From: Rhynchonema sp. JSB1_4
Lineage: Eukaryota > Nematoda > Chromadorea > Monhysterida > Xyalidae
Assembly (NCBI GenBank): GCA_030248065.1
Contig: JASAMV010007829.1
Span: forward strand, 1-64,000
Direction: 5' to 3'
DNA: 64,000 nucleotides
Positions 22,801-32,641 of this stretch are shown piece after piece (within the stretch, counting starts at the first letter, position 1; each line of letters opens with the position of its first letter). The translations under genes and the position numbers were made by a program. The notes below the pieces were generated by a model. The model made no database searches, was not told where the DNA came from, and saw only the letters and a program-made list of their open reading frames with translations.

Positions 22801-25800
22801 GGTGTTTTGCGTTTTGTGTGACATGGCTGGATTTGTGTGCATAAGAGTCTAGGTGAGCCGACTTTTGTGCTGGATTTGTGAACTGATCATAAGTATGGGC
22901 AATCCACCGGCTCATGGCACTTGTTATACACACAGCGCATGCAGCAGCACACGCCATTTTCTAAACAAAAACCTAGCTCACTACCCTTTATTTTCCCCTC
23001 TCCCCAACCCCCTCTCCTCCTCATATCAACACAACCAAACATCCGCCGTGCATGAGCACTTGCCCATTTGTGCGACACACTCGGCGTTGAAGCACCAGTT
23101 TCGGTTTTGACCAGCGTGATGTGTACTGTACCGCAGGCAACTGATGAACACCCTTTGCGCTGGTCAAAGTTACTGCTCAACTTGTATCATCAAATACGTG
23201 CAGGCGTAAATCTATAGAAACCGTTCTGCGTTCGACTGACTAATGTCGTGCGATGAAAAATTATTTGCTGATCGTCGTGACCAGTTTATCCGAAAAATCA
23301 ACCTGTACCACACCAAAATCCTGCCATTTTTTGCAGGGGGTTCCCCGATGCATTCCAAGACGATCAATCGCGAGTCGACAATCGAGCTCATCCATTTGGA
23401 TGTGAAGAGGACATTCCCGTCGTTGGGCATCTTCCAGACCGGTGGGCCGTACAATGCGAGTCTGATGGACTTGTTGGGTGCCTATGCCTGTTATAGACCC
23501 GATATTGGATATGTGAGTGAATGATTGAATTGAGTTTGGGGTGGTTTTGCAAGTGCTGGTTTGGTCTAGAACTGAGGGAAACGCTGAATTGGGCAATTGT
23601 GGGATTTAGATGGAGTGTACTTTTTTCAAGTCCAGTTCCGTGGGCTTGTTTAGACTTGTGGAGCGCTTTTTTGGTAAACTTTGGACTGGGCGACTTGTTT
23701 CCTAAACGGACACTGTCCCAGGTCGTTGTCAGAGCACGTGCACAAGATACACACGTGCCACGTCAGCCCAATAACGCTGGATATTTCAGCGTGTTTCGCG
23801 TTCATATAAACCATCTTTGTTTGTACGAGCTAACGAAGCCATTTGATAATTTGCACGCCGTGAGCCGCAAAACACTCCAAAGGAACGCGATTATAGTCCT
23901 GCAATGTTCTGAAGGTCAAGATTACATCATAATCACCAACCAGTCTGCATCCATCGTGCAGGTGCAAAGCATGTCGTTCGTCGCTGCGGTGTTGCTATTG
24001 AACCTTGACGTGGTGGACGCATTCATCGCATTTGCCAATCTGCTCAATCTGCCGTTGCAACGTGCGCTCTACTGCTTGCGACAGCCGGACATGACCCACT
24101 ATTTCATCGCCTACGACCAGTACTTTGCACAACAGCTGCCCACGCTGCATGAACATTTTGATGAACTCGATATTAGGCCGGATTTGTATTTGATTGAATG
24201 GTGCGTTTGCGTTGGGGTTTGTTTTTGGTTGCGACATTATCGGAACAATGCATATGAGCGCGCTGTACGTGCATTTGAGGAGCTCGTTCGGTTTTGTGTC
24301 ACGTATAAATCTTCTGGTGTTTTCTTTTTGGGTCGATGTGTGTAGTGCACTTCGATCTTCCTGCGCAGGTTTTTCCCGTGTTTATTGTTATTTTTTGTTT
24401 TTGTTATTGTTATTTTTGTTTTTATCATTACCGGGATCTTATCATTAGCAATGTTACCCGTTTCCCAGGACTTCATGAAGAAAGCGAAACATTTTTGTTG
24501 CAAATGCATCGCAGATAGATATTGTGTGTGTTCGCCATCCAAGATTTTGGTACAAGTGAACACTCAACAGTAAATCTTGCCATTCTTGCAGGTTGTACAC
24601 AATGTACGCCAAGCCACTACCATTGGACGTTGCGTGTCGCGTGTGGGACATTTTCCTTCGAGATGGCGATGAGGTGCTATTCAACACCGCGCTCGGTTAG
24701 TTCTGGTTGCCAAGTGATCAAACGTGGTGGTCGAATCGGATACGCCTTGCTCATGGTGCTTGCCTTTGTGGTCGATAATGTTGAAGGATGTCAGATTTGC
24801 TACTAAATTCGATAAGCGCGAAATCTGCTTGTCGGCAGTCTCAGAACTTTTAAGAGAGTCCATACGATCACTAAGTTTGAATTCATTTTTGTTCAAACAA
24901 TTCACTACATTTAGCATATTAACAATACATAAATTCTTTGCTGCCATTCAGCCATCCTTGCACTGTTCGAGGACGATTTGCTCGGGTTCGATTTCGACCA
25001 ATGTGTCCATCTGCTTTCACATTTGCCACAGGACGATCGGCTGAACGCTGAGAGACTGTTTGAGCTGATTGCTGAACAGCCGACTGCCAGAAAGGTTGCT
25101 CATGCCTGGAATAGTATTCGTCTTGTTTTCTTTCTGCTTGTTATTCTCTAACAGCTTCTGATATTGTCCTTACAGTATTTATCATAGTATTTATCATAGT
25201 ATCCCTGTTTATGGTAACATGACAACATTTTCTGGCCGGACAAAAATATTCAGTTTCACAGAACTGTAGATTCATTAGATATTGGTCGCACAATGACCAT
25301 ATAAGAATTCATTTACCCTGTTCTTCAGGTTCAACCTTAACCACTGTGCTACTTGTATTTTTGACAAAACATTTTCAGCTAAAAATAATCTAGCAGATCA
25401 ACCACGTTGCCGCAGGTCTGAAACATTCTCTTTACTACATACTTTGTGTGCGATCACGCAACGCAACGTCATTGCCCCGGCACTTTCCCTCTTCACGATT
25501 CAGGAAAAAAATTGACCAATTCTTATATAGTCATTGTGCGACCAATATTAACGTCGCATCATATCGACAAAAACCGTCACCTTCACTTTGCGCACGGGCA
25601 AAGTTTGAAAATTTTACACTTCAATATTTTCGGTGCAACCTGTACCTGTAGAATAATTGTGCAAAATAATCGACCACCACGGTCACGATAAATAACGTCC
25701 GTTCTACTTCTTTGCACAGGTCGTGCCCCGTCAACGTCGCGGTCAGATGAAACATTTTGCCGTGATTCTCAAAGAGATCACCGAACGTCTGACCTTGTCA

Positions 25801-26151
25801 GCCGATGGTAGACCTTCACTGAGATCGGGCTCGCAATTGAGCTTGGACGTTGGCAACGACCCAATGGGCGGTTTCAACAAGTCACACGCGAGAGGGCCGT
25901 CCGATACGTCGTCCATAGCGTCAACCGGATCGCAAAGCACGATGAAAATGTCGAAATCCATAAATGGATTCTTGAATGATTGGCTGAATGCGAGTGGGGT
26001 TGAGACGATCTTACAAACCAGCGCCCAAAGTGTGCCACAGCAACCGGTTGTCATGCAGACACTTGTGGAAATGCCACACACCCAAACGACCGAACTGAAC
26101 TCGACGATGGAGGAAGATGAGGACAATGGTGTGGTGGTGGAGAAATTTTGA
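16896..26151 (+). CDS. TBC1D12/TBC1D14-like Rab GTPase-activating protein, 12 exons
   Basis: Exons: 16896-17142, 17539-17672, 18180-18325 (or -18299), 18790 (or 18755)-18924, 21845-22043, 22330-22555, 22639-22785, 23337-23512, 23962-24200, 24592-24695, 24952-25094 and 25720-26151, about 775 aa. The N-terminal third is Ser/Thr-rich and disordered. Residues [18 protein letters not shown] match the segment before the TBC domain in TBC1D12/14. The TBC domain shows [28 protein letters not shown] (arginine finger), [19 protein letters not shown] (glutamine finger) and [20 protein letters not shown]. Both catalytic fingers are present, so GAP activity towards a Rab is expected; relatives act on Rab11-linked recycling and autophagy. 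Intron 4 houses synaptophysin. The exon 3/4 junction is uncertain because a transposon lies there. Confidence 0.9.
17879..18064. mobile_element. mariner-like MITE, AAGGCAAACTAC ends, copy 1
   Basis: About 35 bp at each end are inverted (AAGGCAAACTACACCAACAC on the left; the right end closes with GTAGTTTGCCTA), flanked by TA. It lies in intron 2 of the TBC gene. Other copies are at 32686-32874, 40203-40393 and 42566-42691. It is non-coding. Confidence 0.8.
18324..18735. mobile_element. Tc1/mariner-like MITE (CCGTA ends) in TBC gene intron 3
   Basis: The ends CCGTATTCCCTAAAATA and, inverted, CCGTAAAACCTAAAATA are flanked by TA on both sides. The interior has the ATACAGCCCC/ATAGAGCCCC blocks of the 8.5-15 kb nest. 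Its third and fourth bases (GT of CCGTATTC) could act as the splice donor of exon 3. Confidence 0.75.
20049..20102 (+). promoter_or_regulatory. upstream ORF overlapping the synaptophysin start
   Basis: An ATG at 20049 opens a 17-codon frame ([17 protein letters not shown]) that stops at 20100-20102. The synaptophysin ATG (20095) lies inside it in another frame, so the two overlap by 8 bases. If the mRNA starts upstream, this would reduce or reroute initiation. It could instead be part of a spliced-out segment. Confidence 0.4.
20095..21264 (+). CDS. synaptophysin-family vesicle membrane protein, nested in the TBC gene intron
   Basis: Exons 20095-20720 and 20982-21264 give 302 aa. Four membrane helices are visible: [55 protein letters not shown] and [20 protein letters not shown]. 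Cysteine-bearing lumenal loops lie between helices 1-2 and 3-4 (C-AEGN-C before helix 4), and both termini are cytosolic. This is the synaptophysin/synaptoporin (MARVEL) plan. The family resides in synaptic-like vesicles and binds synaptobrevin. The first donor (CAG|GTTACC) restores the usual loop length; a later donor at 20847 in the same phase would add 42 residues and is less likely. The C-terminal tail is short and has few Tyr-Gly repeats. An AATAAA at 21342 may be the poly(A) signal. The gene runs in the same direction as its host. Confidence 0.9.
23107..23168. repeat. short hairpin repeat with GACCAGCG ends
   Basis: The left end TTTTGACCAGCGTG and right end GCGCTGGTCAAAG are inverted, about 62 bp overall. 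It lies in an intron of the TBC gene and is a relative of the hairpin at 3285-3339. Confidence 0.45.
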
Positions 26152-27581
26152 AACATTATAATTTGATAGGTTGGTATTATTTTTTATGTGTTTCTTCGTT
26201 ATTTATGGAGCTTTGATGCTCATCTACTGATTGTTGCGGGATACTGGGGCCAGGATGGCTGTTTCTTGCCGTTCACAGCTTTAGGTCTGTATCTGGGACT
26301 TTCATGGGTACTCGATATAACCCCAACCCAAAGCCATCTAAAACAGTGTTTCGGTTCGGGTTGGTTGCTGTTCTACCGCAAACGTCAGTAGCTGTGCATC
26401 GTTGGTTGTCAGACTTCCTCAACTTGCTCACATTTTGTCACCACATTGTGCCAGCAAGCAGACGACAGCAGCTTTTGTCTCATCTTTCATTCATTATCTT
26501 CTAATGTTTCACATATTTTATGTCATGCCTTAGCCGGAGTGATTTTGTGCGTGTTCTGAGAACACAGAGATATGGGCTTATCTTTCACCTTTGTATGTTT
26601 GCAGCACTCTCTGTTGGTTTTGTGTCCTGAGCTAGTGTTATTCCCAAGTTTGCTGATTGTTGCACCGTGGTTTTATTTGATCGATTGATTTTTTACGCGT
26701 CTGGTTTGAAATGCGGTATCGTAATCTTTTGTTGATTGTAATCGTGATGGTCTCTTTTTAATCGATTGTACCTATTTTGTGATTACAAACATGAAGGCGA
26801 TAGCGTGCATAAGAGATTTTGTTAGGCTTTAAAATCCGGATTCAGGCCTGGCGAACGGTTTGTTTTCCAAATTATTTGTATTCTTTATTTTTGTTCTTTG
26901 AAAATGGTCGTAAAAATCAATCGCTTTTCTGCTATGTGTGTATAAAGTCCCTGACTAGAACTAGATTTGAAATCTACGCAAGATTTTTTGAAATGTGTTA
27001 TGTATAGAGAGTTTGAAAAAAGTTATTGTTATTTTAGCGTTGTGCGTGCTGGAGCATTCATTCCTCTGTGATAATTCACGTTCTGTACTTAAAATATTCT
27101 GAATTTTTACTTAATCGTGACTGTACGTACATATAACCGATAATGCATTCAAGTTTTCCCCCAAAAACGTTACAAATTTCCACTGAAGACTGTATATGCC
27201 ATGTGTTTTGATTATCGCTGTTCAATATATTCCATTTTTATCAAATTGAAATAAAGTGCGATAAAACTATTAATGAACGTGAAATTTGTGGGGTGAATTA
27301 TTTCTTTTTCCTCTCCGTCTTGCATTCTCGGTGAGTGTTTCTGATAACACTCAACTACTGTGAACAAAACTGTCTGTGTTTGTTTATACCTTTCGTGACG
27401 TGATTTCTGTATCGAGCTTAGTCCCTAACGGTTTTGATTTGGAAGTTTTTGAACATCAAAGCAGCTTTTACATGTTTTTTTAAATCCGAACCATGAACAA
27501 GTCTACCCTTGATTCAAAGTTCATGTGCTGACCAAGACGTGACCTCATCTGGCTTCAGGTGCACTTCTGTGAGCCGGACTG
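26152..27581. other. 3' flank of the TBC gene; no gene seen
   Basis: The sequence is unique, AT-rich and T-rich, with no conserved reading frame. It probably holds the 3' UTR of the TBC gene; an AATAAA occurs near 27249. It also holds the promoter region of the next gene. An apparent acceptor (TGGCTTCAG at 27550-27558) just before the next ATG suggests a 5' UTR intron. Confidence 0.4.
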
Positions 27582-30500
27582 ATGGCAGCGGACCAGATCC
27601 GATTCACCGAGATGCTTGATCGATTGGCCCGTCTGCCCGACAATTACATCATTGATGACGAAGCGATGAAGAATATGGATATTCTCCGGCCGGCCGTCAA
27701 GCGATATTTGGCCAAACCACTCACTGGTGACCCGTGGCAGGTCGACTATGCCCAGGCATACACGTGAGTAAATCGGGTGTGCGTGAATAAAATCTTGAAA
27801 AATTTTCTGAGGTAAGCTCAGTTTTGCAATTATGGCATTGAGACATCACATTTACAATTTATGCACTTTTTTGTGTTGTTTGCAGTGCCGCCTACAACCT
27901 GTCCCTGAATCGTCACCACGCTGCGTCGTGGCAAATGCTGTTGGAGCATGTGTGGAATCATATCGATGCGGTGATTGTGCCGCAATTGCAACAGGTGTGG
28001 TTGTCCTCAATTATGTTGGACGATTTATGATTTTTGACTTATTCGGCAGTGCAAAACCAGCATTCGTTCATTGTGTTCCACGCTTTATCTGATTATTGTG
28101 AAACATTCTGCTTCTGAAAGACTGGGTTCACGCACGATGTCTCGGGGCTGTATTTTTATTACATTCCTGTAAGAACCGACCGCTCTAGCGCAGATGCTTT
28201 GATCTGTTCTTTTTGATAAGGCTAACCGACTCCCCAGCCTCACCCTGTGAACGCAATGAATGCACGTTTGCAGTTGGTTTTCGTTCAGGGCTACTTTCAC
28301 GATGGTGGCCCGCATGCTGCTGTCCCCAGTTCACATCCGCGGTCCCAAGAACTAAGTTAGGCAAGTGATGGATTATCTAACTTGCTAAATCTGCCTTTTC
28401 ATCTTATCTATACTACTAAAACAGGAAGACGTATGTATGTCTGTCTGTATGTATGTATGTCTGTGGCCCCCTCCCTCGGAATGGCGGACGGGTCAATTTT
28501 CACGGGTAGCTTTGAGTATGCTAAGGGGTCTTCGGGGGGGGGGGGGCACGGCACGGGCGCGGCGCTGTAGCCGGGCCGTAGGCACGGGTCCCGTCTAGTA
28601 GGGCGCGGCGCTGTAGCCGGGCCGTAGGCACGGGTCCCGTCTAGTATTGACAAAATACAAACGTCAGACGCGTTATCATGCAGCTGCCAGAAAGTGAGTT
28701 ACCTCTTAGTTTGAATTAGCCGTGTGGATAGGCTAAAGTTTAGAATTAGCTGCGTTGACCATCCTCGGGTAGGCGTAAAAACAGCGCTGAGCCTTCTGTT
28801 GAGAGTTTCTTTGCAGATTCCAGGTTTTTGCAGTTGTTGGGTTGCTTTTTCTGCACAGTGTTTTTTATTATCAACGAAAAGGCATCATCAACATCAAAAC
28901 CGAGCGGTCTGTTGCTGTTGCTCAATTTACCTGCAGAACAAAACATTCTTGACTCATCTGCGCTAGGTGTGTGTGTGAGGATCTGCATCGATCAGATCAG
29001 TGGTTGAATCAGAAATGTTTCGTTTGCTCAGGAACGATAATTTTCGCTGTTCATCGCAAATGACAACAAACTCGCGAATTAATAAGAAAAAATATTCAAC
29101 CAGTCGATAAACAACTGCTTGCTGTGTTTGTCAGACCTGCTGGCTAGCTGCAGATGTTTCATCGCGCAGTCGTATGCGTACATAGATATTATTTTATTCC
29201 TGTTGCAGGTTCTGTCCGACTGTGCACCGACTGATGTACGTGTGTCGCGTGTGTTCGAATTGTTGTTCGCAACATTCGATGCCAATCTATATCGCATTGC
29301 CAGCATTTATTTGGCATTGGTTGGTAAAATTAGATTAATTTTGATGGTTTTTTTGGTCGCCCTGTTTTGTGAGGACCCCCATAAAAATCTTCCATGAAGT
29401 GACTTTGTGTTGACACAACTATCAGCCGCTCTAGAGCCCTGCACGCTGCTGTTACGGTGAATGCAGACACCTTTCGTGGTCGGAAACGTCTGCCGGCCGG
29501 CAAGTTTGTCACAACAAAGAGAGAAGGGAAGCTTGTTACTGAAGCATCAATAATTTGCGAATACGCATCTAGTTTTTGCCTTAAATTCAGGAGCGTCACT
29601 ACATCAAGCAAACGAACGGCGTGAAGAAAGGGTGCTGGCGTCGACTGTTGTTGCGAGAGGAAACCATGGCATACCTGACTGCTAACGCAACTGCTGCGGT
29701 TGGTGATACTTGAGTTTGTATGGTGCGTGAAACATCGTTTGTGGGCGGCATAAAGTTTTTTTACGGAAATGAAAATAAATAGAAAACAGGGTGCGAAATT
29801 TATGAATGTGAAATAAAGTATAAGATCAAGAAAGGAAAGAGTGACGAGGTGGGCGAGAGTCGCTGGGAGACGGATACACAGACAGAAACTAAATGACATA
29901 AAACCACCCAATCTGCGATGCCAGACTCGATAGTCTACAACATAAAGCTCATCCGATAGGCAGTCTGTTTGATCGTCTATCTCGAGTCCGCTCTGCATCA
30001 TTTCCGCGGTAACCAGCCGCCAAGGAGGACCATCGCCCCTCCCCACTTTGTCTTGGTAGGCCATCCAACCTACAATGTTTGATGATCACCGGATCGGATC
30101 TATAGTCTCGTAACCATCGCAGCATCAATCCTCCGAACCAAACCGATCGCCAAGTTTGAAATCAGATTTTCGCATACATTCTGATCTGAGATAATCTCCC
30201 ACGGGCGTTCGTGATCGTGACCCAATATGGGCAAGCACAATTATAAAAATGCAACGTCAGGGTTTTAAGTATGATGTTGATGTTACACGCCAGCTGTATA
30301 AATGAGCGCAAATCGTGCTAGTCATTTTCGCTCATTACTCGTGTCTCAGTCACGCAAATGCTCTGCAATGAATAATGCTTGGAGGGGATGTCACATCACA
30401 AATTTCTCACATGAGCTTCATTCTGGCCTTGCCAATTCAGGGCACCGAACCAACATCAGCACAACCGGGTGCAGACCAGCCCCTGAGTCTACTTGACCAG

Positions 30501-30680
30501 TGCGAGATCAGGATCGCTAATGATACGAAGGCCTTCCCATCGATAACGTTGCGACACTATTTGCCTCCTGATGTCGAAAGCAGACTATTGTATTTGAGAG
30601 TGCTGACAATTGTGAATGCGAACACCACTGTGAAGGATAGTTGCACTGCTGCGGAGCCTGGTCCGAATCGTAGAGCCTGA
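27582..30680 (+). CDS. CACUL1-like cullin-domain protein, 5 exons
   Basis: Exons 27582-27763, 27886-27994, 29209-29319, 29591-29698 and 30441-30680 give 249 aa. The middle resembles a cullin N-terminal repeat: AYNLSLNRHHAASWQMLL, VWNHIDAVIVPQLQQ, RVFELLFATFDANLYRIASI and LERHYIKQTNGVKKG. The spacing follows CDK2-associated cullin-domain protein 1. The last exon has HYLPPDVESRL, where that family has a similar LPP-VES-L motif before a disordered tail. A cullin C-terminal (RING-binding) domain is absent, as in CACUL1. Human CACUL1 is reported to promote G1/S progression. A shorter frame with a stop at 29711-29713 exists if intron 4 is retained. The assignment rests on pattern memory, so it is moderate. 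Confidence 0.6.
28407..28644 (+). mobile_element. Helitron-like non-autonomous element, copy 1
   Basis: It starts TCTATACTACTAAAAC after an A and ends CCCGTCTAG before a T, with a GACGGG/CCCGTC-type hairpin just inside the 3' end. TC...CTAG ends, a 3' hairpin, A|T insertion and no target duplication are Helitron hallmarks. The 3' GC-rich module (GGCGCTGTAGCCGGGCC to CTAG) is present twice in tandem. It also carries a (TATG)n microsatellite. It sits in intron 2 of the CACUL1-like gene. Confidence 0.75.
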
Positions 30681-31454
30681 TTGTGTTTCGTTGTGTCGTT
30701 TGGGGAATTTGGAATTGTAGTAACGGATTGATGCGGGTTATAATGTTTCCTGGGTGTATCCTGTATTTTTGTTACTTATGATTATTTTTTTTTTCTTTTT
30801 TGTTCTGATGCATTGTAACTAGAACGACGTGGTCTATTTCGTTTATTTATGGTTGTGATGTGTATGCGTGTGCTGTATATCAGATAGTATTTTATATTTT
30901 TGGTCCTGACATGGTACAAACTCATGACTCGAAGTATGATACAAATGTGACAATTTTTGCTTACGGATAAACCAAAAAATGCCTGTGAAGCCCACGCTTG
31001 TAATGTTTTACTTTTGAATCGTAGTTTTAGTTCACAGGATCCTCGTACGATCTTTATCTGATATTTCATGGTCCACCTCAATCACAACAAATACAGATTT
31101 ATTATCGCCTTTATCTTGGTTCCAGATTGAGTTCATTCCGTCAGGCAATACAAGTCAATAATTATGTTCCGATCAGTTCTGGTACGGTTTCAGCTGTTAC
31201 TTTTGCTTCTGTTTTCAAAATGTTGCGATTTGTGCAGCATTAAGTTATGCAGTTTTCAGACAACGGCTGTCACGGGTTTTGCGCGATACGAGACGCACCT
31301 ACTGCCACAGACGTGCCGCACTGCTGCATCCAGTGCAATGCAAGTGCGAGGCAAAAAGATGAAAGTGAAAACGGTGTTTATCGGTTAGATCGGGCGCGAA
31401 TCTACAATAGTTGCCCACACAATTGTTCAATCGGGCTTTATTCTGCTTCCTGAG
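30681..31454. other. 3' flank of the CACUL1-like gene; doubtful small ORF
   Basis: Most is AT-rich and non-coding. A frame at 31164-31388 (+) starts MFRSVLVRFQLLLLLLFS, which looks like a signal peptide, and the overlapping frame is cysteine-rich. No splice pair of normal length connects them, so no gene is called. Confidence 0.35.
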
Positions 31455-32575
31455 CAGGATTGGATTAAAAAAATTTTTATTATCGAACTTTTTAAAAAAA
31501 ACTTTAAAAAAAATTTTTTTAAATCACTTGTTTATTCCGAACCCCCAAAAAATTGGTTTCTTGAAGAATGAAATTTCTGAAATCATGGTAAGGTATGTTT
31601 TGAAGGACACTAAAGAGAACTTTTACACTGACTTGCATGTTTACGTAATCACCTGCAATCTAATCCCCCTGGTCATGACTTTGAGAAATTCGAAGGTAAC
31701 TGTCGGTATACATACTGTATATGACAAAGGGAAGACTGAAAATTATGCATTAATCCTCGTCCTCGTCAAACGACAAATGTCGGGCTCAGAGGGCGCATAT
31801 TGGGATCAGTCCATATTGTCAACAGCCCAGAACAGATGGTGGGTTGGTATTTCTCACTTCCGTGTACCACCATTTAGCCGCCTCCCCAGCTGACGTGAAT
31901 GCTCACTGTCCTGTCTTCCTATGTCCTATCTTTCTCTCTCCTTGGCGCTTTTTGTAGCTTTTATTTGCTGTGGTTTTGTTATAACCAGTGTTGTAACTAT
32001 TTTCATTTCCGTAATTGTCCCACCCGGTCTTGTAACTTTGCTTCTATCACTAATTTACGTGCATGGTTTTATGCGTCACTGAGAGCAATAAACCAACCAA
32101 CAAAGGGAAGACTAACCTTCTGTTCGTGAATTTGGGGATAGATTTGAAGAGAGATAAAGATGCACACCACACTCACTTTGTGCCACAAGCAACAAATACT
32201 GTAGCTAATCCGCACAACTGCAAACAGGCGAGCACCGTGGAGTCTGTCGATAGCTTACGACACGCTCAATAACTGTAGGGGTTTCCTATATTATACATGC
32301 AGCTGTTGTTGGGATGTCTGGGAACTGTATGAGTCCATCATAACACCATTTCAAACTGAAATATAAGCGCCGCATGCAACTTTGAGAATCATCGGCAATA
32401 AAACACATGAAAATATGCATTTTTACCTTAAAAAAGTCAGAAAATAACGAAAAAAGTGAAAAAATAATAAAAAAGTGGACTTACTTTTTAAAATTTTTTA
32501 AATAAAAAAAGTGGCCAACTTTTTTAAAAAAAAATTTTACAAAAAATTTTTTGCTTTTTTTTAAATCCAACCCTG
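31455..32575. mobile_element. hAT-like non-autonomous element, 1.1 kb
   Basis: The ends CAGGATTGGATT and, inverted, CAGGGTTGGATT are flanked by TTCCTGAG and TTCGTGAG (7 of 8 identical). Sub-terminal A/T runs form long complementary stretches. The inner frame from about 31560 (MVRYVLKDTKENFYTDLH) does not show a transposase signature I can name. It may be a relic or chance. Confidence 0.7.
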
Positions 32576-32641
32576 TTCGTGAGATGATTTTCAATTTGTG
32601 AGGTCATTTGCACCATATTGATATCATCGTGTCAGGCGAAA

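Noticed and set aside
23521..24345. 274-codon plus-strand frame as a single gene
   Set aside because: Only 23962-24200 is coding (TBC exon 9). The rest is intron that happens to stay open.
29330..30064. 244-codon minus-strand open frame
   Set aside because: It lies opposite exon 4 of the CACUL1-like gene and its introns, with no family signature.
31164..31453. Possible secreted cysteine-rich peptide (signal-like MFRSVLVRFQLLLLLLFS)
   Set aside because: The hydrophobic start and the cysteine-rich part are in different frames, and the only GT-AG pair between them is under 30 nt.
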